Source of the DNA: a bacterium
GTDB taxonomy: Bacteria; Elusimicrobiota; Elusimicrobia; Elusimicrobiales; UBA9959
Length of the DNA: 6,121 nucleotides
Direction of reading: 5' to 3'
Assembly: GCA_021845705.1 (NCBI GenBank)
Contig: JAJZVJ010000171.1
Span: forward strand, 1-6,121
Shown: in pieces, positions 1-6,121 of the stretch
Layout of the letters: the number at the start of each line of letters is the position of its first letter
Position numbering within the stretch: the stretch's first letter is position 1
Notes under the pieces: generated by a model
What the model saw: the letters and a program-made list of their open reading frames with translations, nothing else
Databases searched by the model: none
What the model was told of the DNA's origin: nothing
Position numbers and translations under genes: made by a program

Positions 1-144
1 TACGGTGTCCGCTTTAACTTTAAGGTTTTTCCCTACTTTCCTGATCTCCGGGCCTTCAACATAAACGTCCCCCCCGCGGAGCTCGCGGCCTTTGCCGTCC
101 ATAGTGGCCAGTACCTGCGCGTTCTTTATCAGGAGTGTTTTCAT
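1..144 (-). CDS. Amidohydrolase (ATZ/TRZ deaminase-like family), N-terminal 48 residues only
   Basis: Partial gene cut by the left window edge. Read on the minus strand from an ATG at 144-142, it encodes 48 residues beginning MKTLLIKNAQVLATMDGKGR, followed by a GGDVYVEG-x-EIRKVG stretch. This is the N-terminal beta-sandwich pattern (LIKNA..L.TMD, then an I.I.G..I..VG strand pair) of cytosine-deaminase/ATZ-TRZ type amidohydrolases; within that group it looks most like enzymes annotated as 8-oxoguanine deaminase. The metal-binding HxH motif would lie beyond the edge, so activity cannot be judged. The start is supported by GAGGA at 150-154 (minus sense), 5 nt before the ATG. It is divergent from the kinase gene and shares the MK..LIKN opening with the SsnA-type gene at the other end of the window. 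Family assignment is fairly secure; substrate is inference. Confidence 0.72.
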   Translation of the reverse strand, partial: MKTLLIKNAQVLATMDGKGRELRGGDVYVEGPEIRKVGKNLKVKADTV

Positions 145-170
145 GGTCGTCCTCGAATATATTGCCGTTT

Positions 171-186
171 ATATTATAGTAAAATC
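171..186. promoter_or_regulatory. Probable divergent promoter core in the 54-bp gap between amidohydrolase and kinase
   Basis: The only AT-rich stretch in this part of the window. On the minus strand positions 178-173 read TATAAT, a perfect -10 box, placed so that transcription would start about 20 nt before the left amidohydrolase ATG and leave its GAGGA site in the leader. On the plus strand the same bases give TATTAT (172-177) and TATAGT (175-180), each one mismatch from consensus, 19-24 nt before the kinase ATG. No convincing -35 hexamer is seen at 16-18 bp spacing for either direction, so an activator or a non-canonical sigma preference is possible. Confidence 0.45.
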
Positions 187-198
187 GTTACTGACACG

Positions 199-2766
199 AT
201 GGTAAAGAACGGGGACGAAATAGGCGCTTACAAGATCACCGGGGAACTCGGCCGCGGCGGCATGGGCGTGGTGTACCGCGCCTACGACCGTACGCTGCAA
301 CGCGACGCCGCGCTGAAGATGGTGCTGGCCGAACAGGCCGCCGGCAGCGGGAAGCGGCGCTTCCTGCGCGAGGCCGCCGCCATCGCCCGCTGCGACCACC
401 CCGGCATCATAAAAGTTTATTCCTTCGGCGAGCACGAAGGCCTGCCGTACCTGGCCATGGAATTCGTGGACGGCAAGACGCTCTTGTCCTGCCTGGAGCT
501 GGCCCGCGCGGTACACAACGCCGGGGACATGGAGGAGCTGAAGCGCTACGGCTACCTCCAGGCCCCGTCCCCCGAAGACGAAGACCTGCCGTACTTCCTG
601 CGGCCGCCTGCCGGCCCCCCGCTGGCCGAGCCCGACTACGAGAACAGGGCCGCCGCGCTGGTGGCCGGCGTGGCAGACGCTCTTTACGAGGCGCATTCGC
701 TGGGGATACTGCACCGCGACATCAAGCCCTCCAACATACTTATCGGGCGCAAAGGCCCGCCCAAACTGGCGGACTTCGGCCTGGCCAAGTTCTCGGATTC
801 CTCGGACATCACTACCGGCCAGCCGATGATGGGCACGCTGCGCTACATGGCCCCGGAGACTTTTTCCGGCGGCGAGGCTTCGGCGGCTTCCGACATCTAC
901 AGCCTCGGGACCGTGCTCTACGAGCTGATGACGCTGGAACATCCCTTTAAAGGGGACAATACCGCCGCGTTCATAAAGGCCGTAACGCAGGACAAGTGTA
1001 CCCCTCCTTCCCGCTTCAACCCGTCCCTCTCGCCCGCGCTGGGCCTGGTCATAATGAAGTGCCTTGAGAAGGCCCCGGCCCGGCGTTTCAAGGACGCGCG
1101 CGAGCTGGCCGACGCCGTCCGCCTTGCGGCCAGGCCCAGGGGCATAAAGACCCAGATCGTGGACGGCATACGGGGCATGCTGCGCCCCGCCGAGAACTCC
1201 GGGGAAAAGAAAGCGGCGCAGCCGCCGGTCACGGAGGAGCAGCGGCGGGAGGCCGCCAGGCTGGCCAGCGAGGCCGCGCTGGCCTACTTCGTGGATTTTT
1301 CAGTGGACCAGGCCAACGCGCTGGTGCGCGACGCCGTAAAGCTGGACCCCCTCTCCGTGGACGCCAACGCGATGGTGGCGGTGCTGCGCCCCCATCTGGG
1401 CGAATCGCCCGTAGTGCGCAAAGCCGCGGAACGCATGCGCCAGGTCGCCAGGACCGGCAGGACCGCCGAGGAACGCCTGCACGCCGGCCTGCTGGCGGAA
1501 TACTTCTCCGGCGACAAGGACTGGCAGCGCAACATGGAGTATTACCTGCGCGGCGGGGCCGGTGACCCGGCGCTGCTGGCGCTCTGCGCGCGCGAAGAGA
1601 TGCTCTCCGGGAACCATGAAAAGGCCGGGGAATATGCCGGAAGGATAGACGCGGCCGTTCCGGGGCCCTCGCTCTTCACCTGGTTCGTGGAGGCCTACCA
1701 CAACGCCTGGATGGGCCGGTTCGACGCCTGGTACCGCCTGACCGCCGAGGAGATACGCCACCACCCCGGGAACATCATGCTGCGCTTCGCGCTGATCGAG
1801 GGCCTGCTGCACTCCGGCAGGCTGGACGAGGCGGAGACCGCCATAAACGAAGCCGCCCGCCTGGCCAGCGACCACGACTTCCTGCCGGTGATGCGCGCCG
1901 ACCTGGCCGTCCTGCGCAAAGACTACAAGACCGCCTGCGTGGAACTGCGCAAGACCATCGGCGGCAAGCAGGAGACCGGGATCTCCGACCTGTATTACCG
2001 GCTGAGCAAGCTTTACGCGCTCCGCGGCGACAAGAAGGAAGCCCTGCGCCACCTGGCGATAGCGCGCAACCTGGCGCCGGAATTCAACTACAAGACCACG
2101 GACGAGCTGAAAGCCCTGATAGGCGGCAACCTGGACTACCGCCCCGCTTTCGGGGACCTGCCGGAAGTTTGCCTGCAGCTGAACAACGAAAAAGGTTTGC
2201 AGTCGGTGCAGGACAGCGTGTTCTCCTGCCGCCACGGCCAGGGACTGCCGTACGCGACCGTCTATATATTTTCCCGGGAAACCGAGCCCGCGGCCGTCCG
2301 CGCCTGGCTGCCGTTCAACGAAACCCGCCTGGCCGCGGCGCCGGGCACACGGATCTTCCTGCCTGCCCTGCCGCTGTCCTCTTTCCTCGACGCCAGGGGC
2401 GCCCCGCTGCGCGCCGACTTCAAGCGCGTGCGGTCGGACTATGGCCGGTACAGCGCCTCGGTAACCTATACCGCGCCCCTTAAGATGTTCTCGCCGGCGC
2501 GGCTGGAGGCGCGGCTTAACCTTGAAGGCCTTTGGGCCCGGCGGCAGGGCGGCGTAATAGACCTGCGCCTCGACGAGCCCAACCGCCGCCCCGGCTGGCG
2601 CGCCCATATCCTGGCCCTGCCGCAGGATTCCGAAATTTCCGAACTTTCCGCCCGCGCCGACGAGGAGATAAAGAGGGGAGGCTGGCGCTTCCTGGTCTTC
2701 TACCGCTTCTTCTACGACTGCGAACATTTCAGGCTTAAAGCCAGGATCCGTCATAAACGGGCCTAA
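199..2766 (+). CDS. Soluble PknB-type Ser/Thr protein kinase with TPR region and unrecognised C-terminal domain
   Basis: An 855-residue protein predicted to phosphorylate Ser/Thr on unknown partners in the cytoplasm. The kinase domain (about 10-310) is complete: glycine loop G18-R-G-G-M-G23-V-V, Lys40 (ALK), alphaC Glu58, catalytic HRDIKPSN at 172-179 (Asp174, Lys176, Asn179), DFG at 192-194, a Ser/Thr-rich activation loop (199-206), APE at 218-220, and Asp232 in SDIYSLG. About 45 extra residues (100-148), acidic and proline-rich, lie between the hinge and helix E. Residues 350-640 are helical; TPR-like units are clearest at about 527-559 and 598-629. Residues 646-855 look beta-rich and are not recognised; a GWRAHILALP stretch (799-808) and an aromatic, basic end stand out. 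No transmembrane segment is seen, unlike PknB itself, which is membrane-anchored. The first in-frame ATG is used; no Shine-Dalgarno lies before it. The reductase gene follows after 33 bp on the same strand, so co-regulation is possible but unproven. Confidence 0.93.
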   Translation: MVKNGDEIGAYKITGELGRGGMGVVYRAYDRTLQRDAALKMVLAEQAAGSGKRRFLREAAAIARCDHPGIIKVYSFGEHEGLPYLAMEFVDGKTLLSCLELARAVHNAGDMEELKRYGYLQAPSPEDEDLPYFLRPPAGPPLAEPDYENRAAALVAGVADALYEAHSLGILHRDIKPSNILIGRKGPPKLADFGLAKFSDSSDITTGQPMMGTLRYMAPETFSGGEASAASDIYSLGTVLYELMTLEHPFKGDNTAAFIKAVTQDKCTPPSRFNPSLSPALGLVIMKCLEKAPARRFKDARELADAVRLAARPRGIKTQIVDGIRGMLRPAENSGEKKAAQPPVTEEQRREAARLASEAALAYFVDFSVDQANALVRDAVKLDPLSVDANAMVAVLRPHLGESPVVRKAAERMRQVARTGRTAEERLHAGLLAEYFSGDKDWQRNMEYYLRGGAGDPALLALCAREEMLSGNHEKAGEYAGRIDAAVPGPSLFTWFVEAYHNAWMGRFDAWYRLTAEEIRHHPGNIMLRFALIEGLLHSGRLDEAETAINEAARLASDHDFLPVMRADLAVLRKDYKTACVELRKTIGGKQETGISDLYYRLSKLYALRGDKKEALRHLAIARNLAPEFNYKTTDELKALIGGNLDYRPAFGDLPEVCLQLNNEKGLQSVQDSVFSCRHGQGLPYATVYIFSRETEPAAVRAWLPFNETRLAAAPGTRIFLPALPLSSFLDARGAPLRADFKRVRSDYGRYSASVTYTAPLKMFSPARLEARLNLEGLWARRQGGVIDLRLDEPNRRPGWRAHILALPQDSEISELSARADEEIKRGGWRFLVFYRFFYDCEHFRLKARIRHKRA

Positions 2767-2783
2767 AAATAATAAAATATACT
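2767..2783 (+). promoter_or_regulatory. Candidate -10 region before the reductase gene
   Basis: The 33-bp kinase-reductase gap opens with a 15-base run of only A and T, extending through TATACT at 2778-2783 (one mismatch from the -10 consensus) and TAAAAT at 2773-2778. A start of transcription about 7 bp downstream would leave a leader of roughly 10 nt containing the GAGG site. No -35 match is visible upstream within the kinase end. It resembles the AT island before the kinase gene, and no such island precedes ssnA, so the reductase-ssnA pair may have its own promoter here. It could equally be a plain AT-rich spacer. Confidence 0.35.
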
Positions 2784-2799
2784 ACCGGACGAGGTACAT

Positions 2800-5253
2800 A
2801 TGAAAAAAATAAATTTCCTCAGCGACGCGCAGCTTAAGACCGAGGCGGAGCGCTGCCTGTACTGCGAAGAAAAACCCTGCAAGACCGCCTGCCCCGCCGA
2901 CTGCTCCCCGGCGGACTTCATAATGGCCGTCCGCCGGATGGAAAAGTCCGATTTTAAACGCTCGGCGGCCCTTATCATGGGGCACAACACTTTCGGCGGC
3001 GTCTGCGGCGCGGTCTGCCCGGACTGGTTCTGCGTCAAGGCCTGCTCGCGCAAGCTCTTCGACAACCCCATCAACATCCCGGCGGTGCAGGCGGCGGTGG
3101 TGCAGAAAGCCAAAGAACTGGGCGTGATGCCGCAATTCACGAAAGCCGACCCCAACGGGAAAAAGGTCGCCGTGGTAGGCGCCGGCCCGGCGGGCTTCGC
3201 CGCCGCGGGTACCCTGGCGCAGCTTGGTTATAAAATAGATATTTTCGAAAAGGATAAAAAAGCCGGCGGCGCCTGCAACCTTATCCCCGACGCGCGCTTT
3301 CCAAAAGAAGTGCTGCGCACGGAGATAGAGTTCATAAAAACCCTGGGCGACATTTCAATAAAGACGGTCGCGGCCGTAAAAGACCCCGCTTCCCTGCTGA
3401 AGAAATACGCCGCGGTCATCGTCACAGCCGGAGTTGATAAGCAGCTTAAACTCGGGATAGAGAACGAGGCTCTGGGCGTGGAAGGCCTGGAATACCTGCG
3501 CAACTCCGCCAGATACAAAGTAAAAGGCAGGAACGTGGCCGTAATAGGCGGCGGCGCCGTGGCCGCGGACTGCGCGACCAAAGCGCTCGGTCTGGGCGCG
3601 GCCAAAGCCGAGATCTTCACCCGCAAGAACATCGGCGACATCCAGCTGCCGGAGCACGAACTGCGCGATATCCTTAAAGCCGGAATCAATATAAACGCCA
3701 AAAGCCGCATAACCGGCATCCTGAAAGGCGGTAAAGGCATAAAGATAGTGCGGCTGGACGGCAAGGCGAAAGATATTCCCGGCACCGGGCAGGTCCGCAC
3801 CGACATCGGTTTCGTGGTACTGGCCATAAAGAATCTGCCGGTCTTCGTGGATAAAAAGCAGAAAGGCGTTTTTCTCGCCGGCGACTGCCGCAACGGCGCG
3901 GCCACGGTGGTGGAAGGCGCGGCCTCCGGCAAGAACGCCGCCATGGAAGCCCACGCTTTCATGCAGGGGAAGAAAGCCCCCGCCATACCGAATAACCTCA
4001 AGAGCACCGTGCTGCTTGCGGGGCGCAATATGCTGCCCGTCTCCCTTGAAACGGATTTCTTCGGCCGCAAGCTCAGGTCCCCTTTCATGATCTCCGCCTC
4101 CCCCCACTCCGACGGCTACGGCCAGGTGAAGCGCGCCTACGAAGCGGGCTGGCCCGGAGTGGTGATGAAGACCGCCTTCGACGGCCTGCGCATACATATT
4201 CCGTCGGAGTACATGGTCACCTTTACGGAGAACACCTACGGCAATTCCGACAATGTCTCCGGCCACGCGCTGGACCGCGTCTGCAAAGAAGTAGCGCGGC
4301 TGGTAAAAGAATACCCTGACCGCCTTACCGCGGCCTCCACCGGCGGGCCCGTGACCGGCGACGACGAGGCCGACAAGAAAGCCTGGCAGTCCAACACCCT
4401 GAAGCTGGAAAAAGCCGGCGCTATGGCCATTGAGTATTCGCTCTCCTGCCCGCAGGGCGGCGACGGGACCAAGGGCGATATAGTCTCCCAGGACCCGGAA
4501 CTGGCCGCCAAGATCATAGGCTGGGTCATGGAGATCTCGGACCCGGAGATCCCCAAGCTGTTCAAGCTTACCGGCGCCGTTACCGCCATCTGGCAGGTAG
4601 TGAACGCGATAAAGCAGGTTTACGCCAGATACCCGCATAAGAAAGCAGGCATTACGCTAGCTAACTCCTTCCCCGCGCTTTCTTTCCGCAAGCGCCTCTC
4701 CGGGAAAGGCCGCTGGGACGAAGGCATGGTGGTAGGCATGAGCGGCGAGGGCGTCGCCCCCATAAGCAACCTGACTATCGCCAAGGCTGCCAACCTGGGA
4801 GTTCCGATATCCGGCAACGGCGGGCCTATGGATTATAAAGCCGCCGCGAATTTCCTTGCGCTGGGCGCGAAGTCCGTGCAGTTCTGCACGGTTGTCATGA
4901 AATATGGTTTTGCCGTAATAGACGAACTGAACTGGGGCCTCAGCCACATGCTTGAGGAGAAAGGCTTTAAATCGGTGGGGGAATTCATAGGCTGCGCGCT
5001 GCCCGGCCCCATAACCAGCTTCCCGGACCTTACCCCGGTGAAGAACATCCCCGCCGTGGACGCTGAACTGTGCCGCCACTGCGGCAACTGCGCGCGCTGC
5101 GGCTACCTGGCGGTCAAACTGGACGGGAATAAAGTTCCCGAGTTCGACGCTTCAAAATGCATAGGCTGCTCGCTCTGCGTGAAAAAGTGCTTCTCCGGCG
5201 CGCTGGAGATGCGCAAGCGCACCGCGGCGGAGCTGAAGGTTTGCCCCGATTAG
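2800..5253 (+). CDS. Fused PreT-PreA, dihydropyrimidine-dehydrogenase-like flavo-iron-sulfur reductase
   Basis: The 817 residues match the combined size of separate bacterial PreT and PreA, in the order of animal DPD. N-terminal Fe-S domain: C19-x2-C22-x4-C27-x3-C31, then C73, C78, C82 and Q97 in PINIPAVQ, matching all eight DPD ligands for two 4Fe-4S clusters, including the unusual Gln. FAD domain: VGAGPAG (126-132) and LAGDC (359-363). NAD(P)H domain: IGGGAVAADCA (249-259), with R275-K276. The FMN-type TIM barrel (about 415-735) has K457, K589, catalytic-type C550 in SLSCP, N622 and GNGG (672-675). C-terminal Cys motifs at 758-767 and 787-797 suggest two more 4Fe-4S clusters. True DPD reduces uracil and thymine with NADPH. 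By hand alignment to human DPD, N609, S670, C671 and N736 are kept, but E611, I613, N668 and T737 become S487, H489, S547 and S623, so another substrate is likely. GAGG at 2791-2794 supports the start; ssnA follows 15 bp after the stop. YgfK has similar modules in another order. Confidence 0.9.
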   Translation: MKKINFLSDAQLKTEAERCLYCEEKPCKTACPADCSPADFIMAVRRMEKSDFKRSAALIMGHNTFGGVCGAVCPDWFCVKACSRKLFDNPINIPAVQAAVVQKAKELGVMPQFTKADPNGKKVAVVGAGPAGFAAAGTLAQLGYKIDIFEKDKKAGGACNLIPDARFPKEVLRTEIEFIKTLGDISIKTVAAVKDPASLLKKYAAVIVTAGVDKQLKLGIENEALGVEGLEYLRNSARYKVKGRNVAVIGGGAVAADCATKALGLGAAKAEIFTRKNIGDIQLPEHELRDILKAGININAKSRITGILKGGKGIKIVRLDGKAKDIPGTGQVRTDIGFVVLAIKNLPVFVDKKQKGVFLAGDCRNGAATVVEGAASGKNAAMEAHAFMQGKKAPAIPNNLKSTVLLAGRNMLPVSLETDFFGRKLRSPFMISASPHSDGYGQVKRAYEAGWPGVVMKTAFDGLRIHIPSEYMVTFTENTYGNSDNVSGHALDRVCKEVARLVKEYPDRLTAASTGGPVTGDDEADKKAWQSNTLKLEKAGAMAIEYSLSCPQGGDGTKGDIVSQDPELAAKIIGWVMEISDPEIPKLFKLTGAVTAIWQVVNAIKQVYARYPHKKAGITLANSFPALSFRKRLSGKGRWDEGMVVGMSGEGVAPISNLTIAKAANLGVPISGNGGPMDYKAAANFLALGAKSVQFCTVVMKYGFAVIDELNWGLSHMLEEKGFKSVGEFIGCALPGPITSFPDLTPVKNIPAVDAELCRHCGNCARCGYLAVKLDGNKVPEFDASKCIGCSLCVKKCFSGALEMRKRTAAELKVCPD

Positions 5254-5257
5254 GGCT

Positions 5258-5262
5258 GAGGA
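5258..5262 (+). promoter_or_regulatory. Ribosome binding site of ssnA
   Basis: GAGGA lies 6 nt before the ATG at 5269, within the 15-bp gap after the reductase stop codon. It fixes the start of ssnA. The absence of any AT-rich promoter-like stretch here argues for translation from a shared reductase-ssnA transcript. Confidence 0.75.
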
Positions 5263-5268
5263 TCTACC

Positions 5269-6121
5269 ATGAAATCTATACTGATCAAGAACGGCATCAT
5301 CGTCACGCTGGGGGAAAAGAACCGGGTGCTGACAGGTTACGCCCTGCTGATAGAAGGCGGGCTGATAAAGAAGATAGCGCCGCAGAAAAATTTCAAGGGC
5401 AGGTACGCGAAGGTGATAGACGCGTCGGGCAAGCTGGTGATGCCGGGCTTCATAAACGCGCACATGCATTTCTACAGCACCTTCGCCCGGGGCCTCGGCA
5501 AGGCGGCCCCGTCGCGGAACTTCGTGGAGATACTGAACAACCTCTGGTGGCGGCTCGATAAAAAGCTCACGGACGCCGACTCGTACTACAGCGCTGTGAT
5601 CCCGTTAATTAACGCTGTGAGAAAGGGTACTACCACCCTTATAGACCACCATGCCAGCCCCTATGCCATAACCGGCTCGCTGGCCGCCATAGAGAAAGCG
5701 GTACGGGAAACCGGCCTGCGCGCCTGCCTGGCCTACGAGGTCTCGGACCGCGACGGAAAGGAAAAAGCCAAAGAAGCCCTGGACGAGAATTCGGCCTTTA
5801 TTGCGGCCGCGGCGGCAAAGAACGACAACACGGTCACGGCCATGTTCGGGCTGCACGCCTCTTTCACAATTTCCGACGAAACCCTGGAAGAGGCCGCCTA
5901 CCGCGGGCACAAGCTAGGGGCGGGCTTCCACATACATACCGCGGAATCCACCTCGGACCAGATAGACTGCGAGTCGCACCACAAGATGCGCGTAGTAGAG
6001 CGCCTGCGGGACTTCGGCATACTCGGCCGCAAGTCCATAGCCGCGCACTGCGTGCACGTGAACGAAGCGGAAATGGACATCTTAAAAGAAACCGGCACGG
6101 CCGTAGTGCACAACCCGCAAT
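5269..6121 (+). CDS. ssnA: SsnA-type amidohydrolase (putative aminohydrolase), 3' end missing
   Basis: The window holds 284 codons; SsnA proteins are about 440 residues, so roughly the last third is cut off. SsnA is a metal-dependent amidohydrolase of the cytosine-deaminase/ATZ-TRZ group, found beside ygfK and selenium-dependent molybdenum hydroxylase genes and linked to anaerobic purine breakdown; its exact substrate is unsettled. Visible hallmarks are the beta-sandwich start MKSILIKNGIIVTL, metal-binding HMH at 65-67 in GFINAHMHFYS, the SsnA signature NLWWRLD (91-97), DHHASP (126-131) with GGSL-like TGSL (136-139), HIHTAE (221-226, metal ligand H223 and catalytic-type E226), H260 in AAHCVH, and VVHNPQ at the edge. 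The metal-binding Asp expected further on (GTDG region) is outside the window. NLWWRLD and DHHASP as recalled from E. coli SsnA make this a strong family match. It is probably in one operon with the upstream reductase. Confidence 0.85.
   Translation, partial: MKSILIKNGIIVTLGEKNRVLTGYALLIEGGLIKKIAPQKNFKGRYAKVIDASGKLVMPGFINAHMHFYSTFARGLGKAAPSRNFVEILNNLWWRLDKKLTDADSYYSAVIPLINAVRKGTTTLIDHHASPYAITGSLAAIEKAVRETGLRACLAYEVSDRDGKEKAKEALDENSAFIAAAAAKNDNTVTAMFGLHASFTISDETLEEAAYRGHKLGAGFHIHTAESTSDQIDCESHHKMRVVERLRDFGILGRKSIAAHCVHVNEAEMDILKETGTAVVHNPQ

Noticed and set aside
1300..2754. A 484-codon open frame on the minus strand opposite the kinase
   Set aside because: It lies wholly within the kinase gene, gives Gly/Val/Arg/Gln-rich sequence without a recognisable domain, and is explained by the scarcity of stop codons in GC-rich DNA read on the opposite strand.
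2800..3160. Glutamate synthase small subunit or NfnB-type oxidoreductase
   Set aside because: The N-terminal half alone would fit that wider family, but the following FMN-type barrel with SLSCP and the terminal Cys motifs are specific to the PreT-PreA/DPD arrangement.
3355..4638. A 427-codon open frame on the minus strand opposite the reductase
   Set aside because: It overlaps a gene whose cofactor motifs are unambiguous, and its product has low-complexity composition with no recognisable motif. It is a shadow frame.
2800..5253. Calling the reductase YgfK (putative selenate reductase subunit) because of its ssnA neighbour
   Set aside because: YgfK has its barrel-like domain first and is over 1000 residues. 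This protein starts with the DPD-type Cys motifs and carries the barrel after the FAD/NAD(P) region, so DPD/PreT-PreA is the correct family.
5157..5561. A 134-codon plus-strand frame spanning the reductase end and ssnA start
   Set aside because: It overlaps the C-terminal ferredoxin motifs and the SsnA N-terminus in another frame; its product is Arg/Ala/Gly-rich and matches nothing.
5592..5620. A 12-bp perfect palindrome (CGTTAATTAACG, 5603-5614) flanked and overlapped by two CGCTGTGA copies
   Set aside because: It looks operator-like but sits inside conserved SsnA coding sequence (SAVIPLINAV), where similar codons for the two Ala-Val steps explain the direct repeat. A chance origin is more likely.
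5623..5640. Short hairpin AAGGGT / ACCCTT with a 6-nt loop
   Set aside because: It is within ssnA coding sequence, has a 6-bp stem and no following T run, so it is not a terminator.

Overview
The window holds four protein-coding genes, two of them cut by its edges, packed with almost no intergenic space: a divergently transcribed amidohydrolase start (minus strand, 1-144), a soluble Ser/Thr protein kinase with TPRs (199-2766), a fused PreT-PreA (dihydropyrimidine-dehydrogenase-like) flavo-iron-sulfur reductase (2800-5253), and an SsnA-type amidohydrolase that runs off the right edge (5269-6121). No RNA gene, mobile element, CRISPR array, intrinsic terminator or long repeat is visible. The longest stretch without a gene is 54 bp.

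Organism: the DNA is GC-rich and bacterial, with GAGG-type ribosome binding sites, yet it uses the Ile codon ATA often and has short AT-only islands just before some starts. The gene content (oxygen-sensitive iron-sulfur flavoprotein, SsnA, nucleobase-deaminase-like amidohydrolases) suggests an anaerobic or facultative lifestyle. The style recalls uncultivated groups such as Elusimicrobiota, but this is a guess from codon and gene style; the phylum cannot be fixed from the window.

Layout and logic: an AT-rich 54-bp gap between the left amidohydrolase and the kinase probably carries divergent promoters. The kinase is followed after 33 bp (again AT-rich) by the fused reductase, and that after 15 bp by ssnA. 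The last two are very likely co-transcribed; the kinase may or may not belong with them. In E. coli and many anaerobes ssnA sits beside ygfK in a cluster tied to purine breakdown and selenium-dependent molybdenum hydroxylases. Here the place of YgfK is taken by a protein built from similar modules (Fe-S, FAD/NAD(P), FMN-type barrel, Fe-S) in the different, DPD-type order. Its iron-sulfur ligands and catalytic Cys are kept, but several residues that hold uracil in true DPD are changed.

The most interesting reading is therefore a nucleobase or heterocycle catabolic locus: a reductase of altered specificity feeding or receiving ring compounds from one or two deaminase/hydrolase-family enzymes, with a TPR-kinase encoded in between. 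The pathway assignment is inference; the enzyme families are supported directly by motifs.
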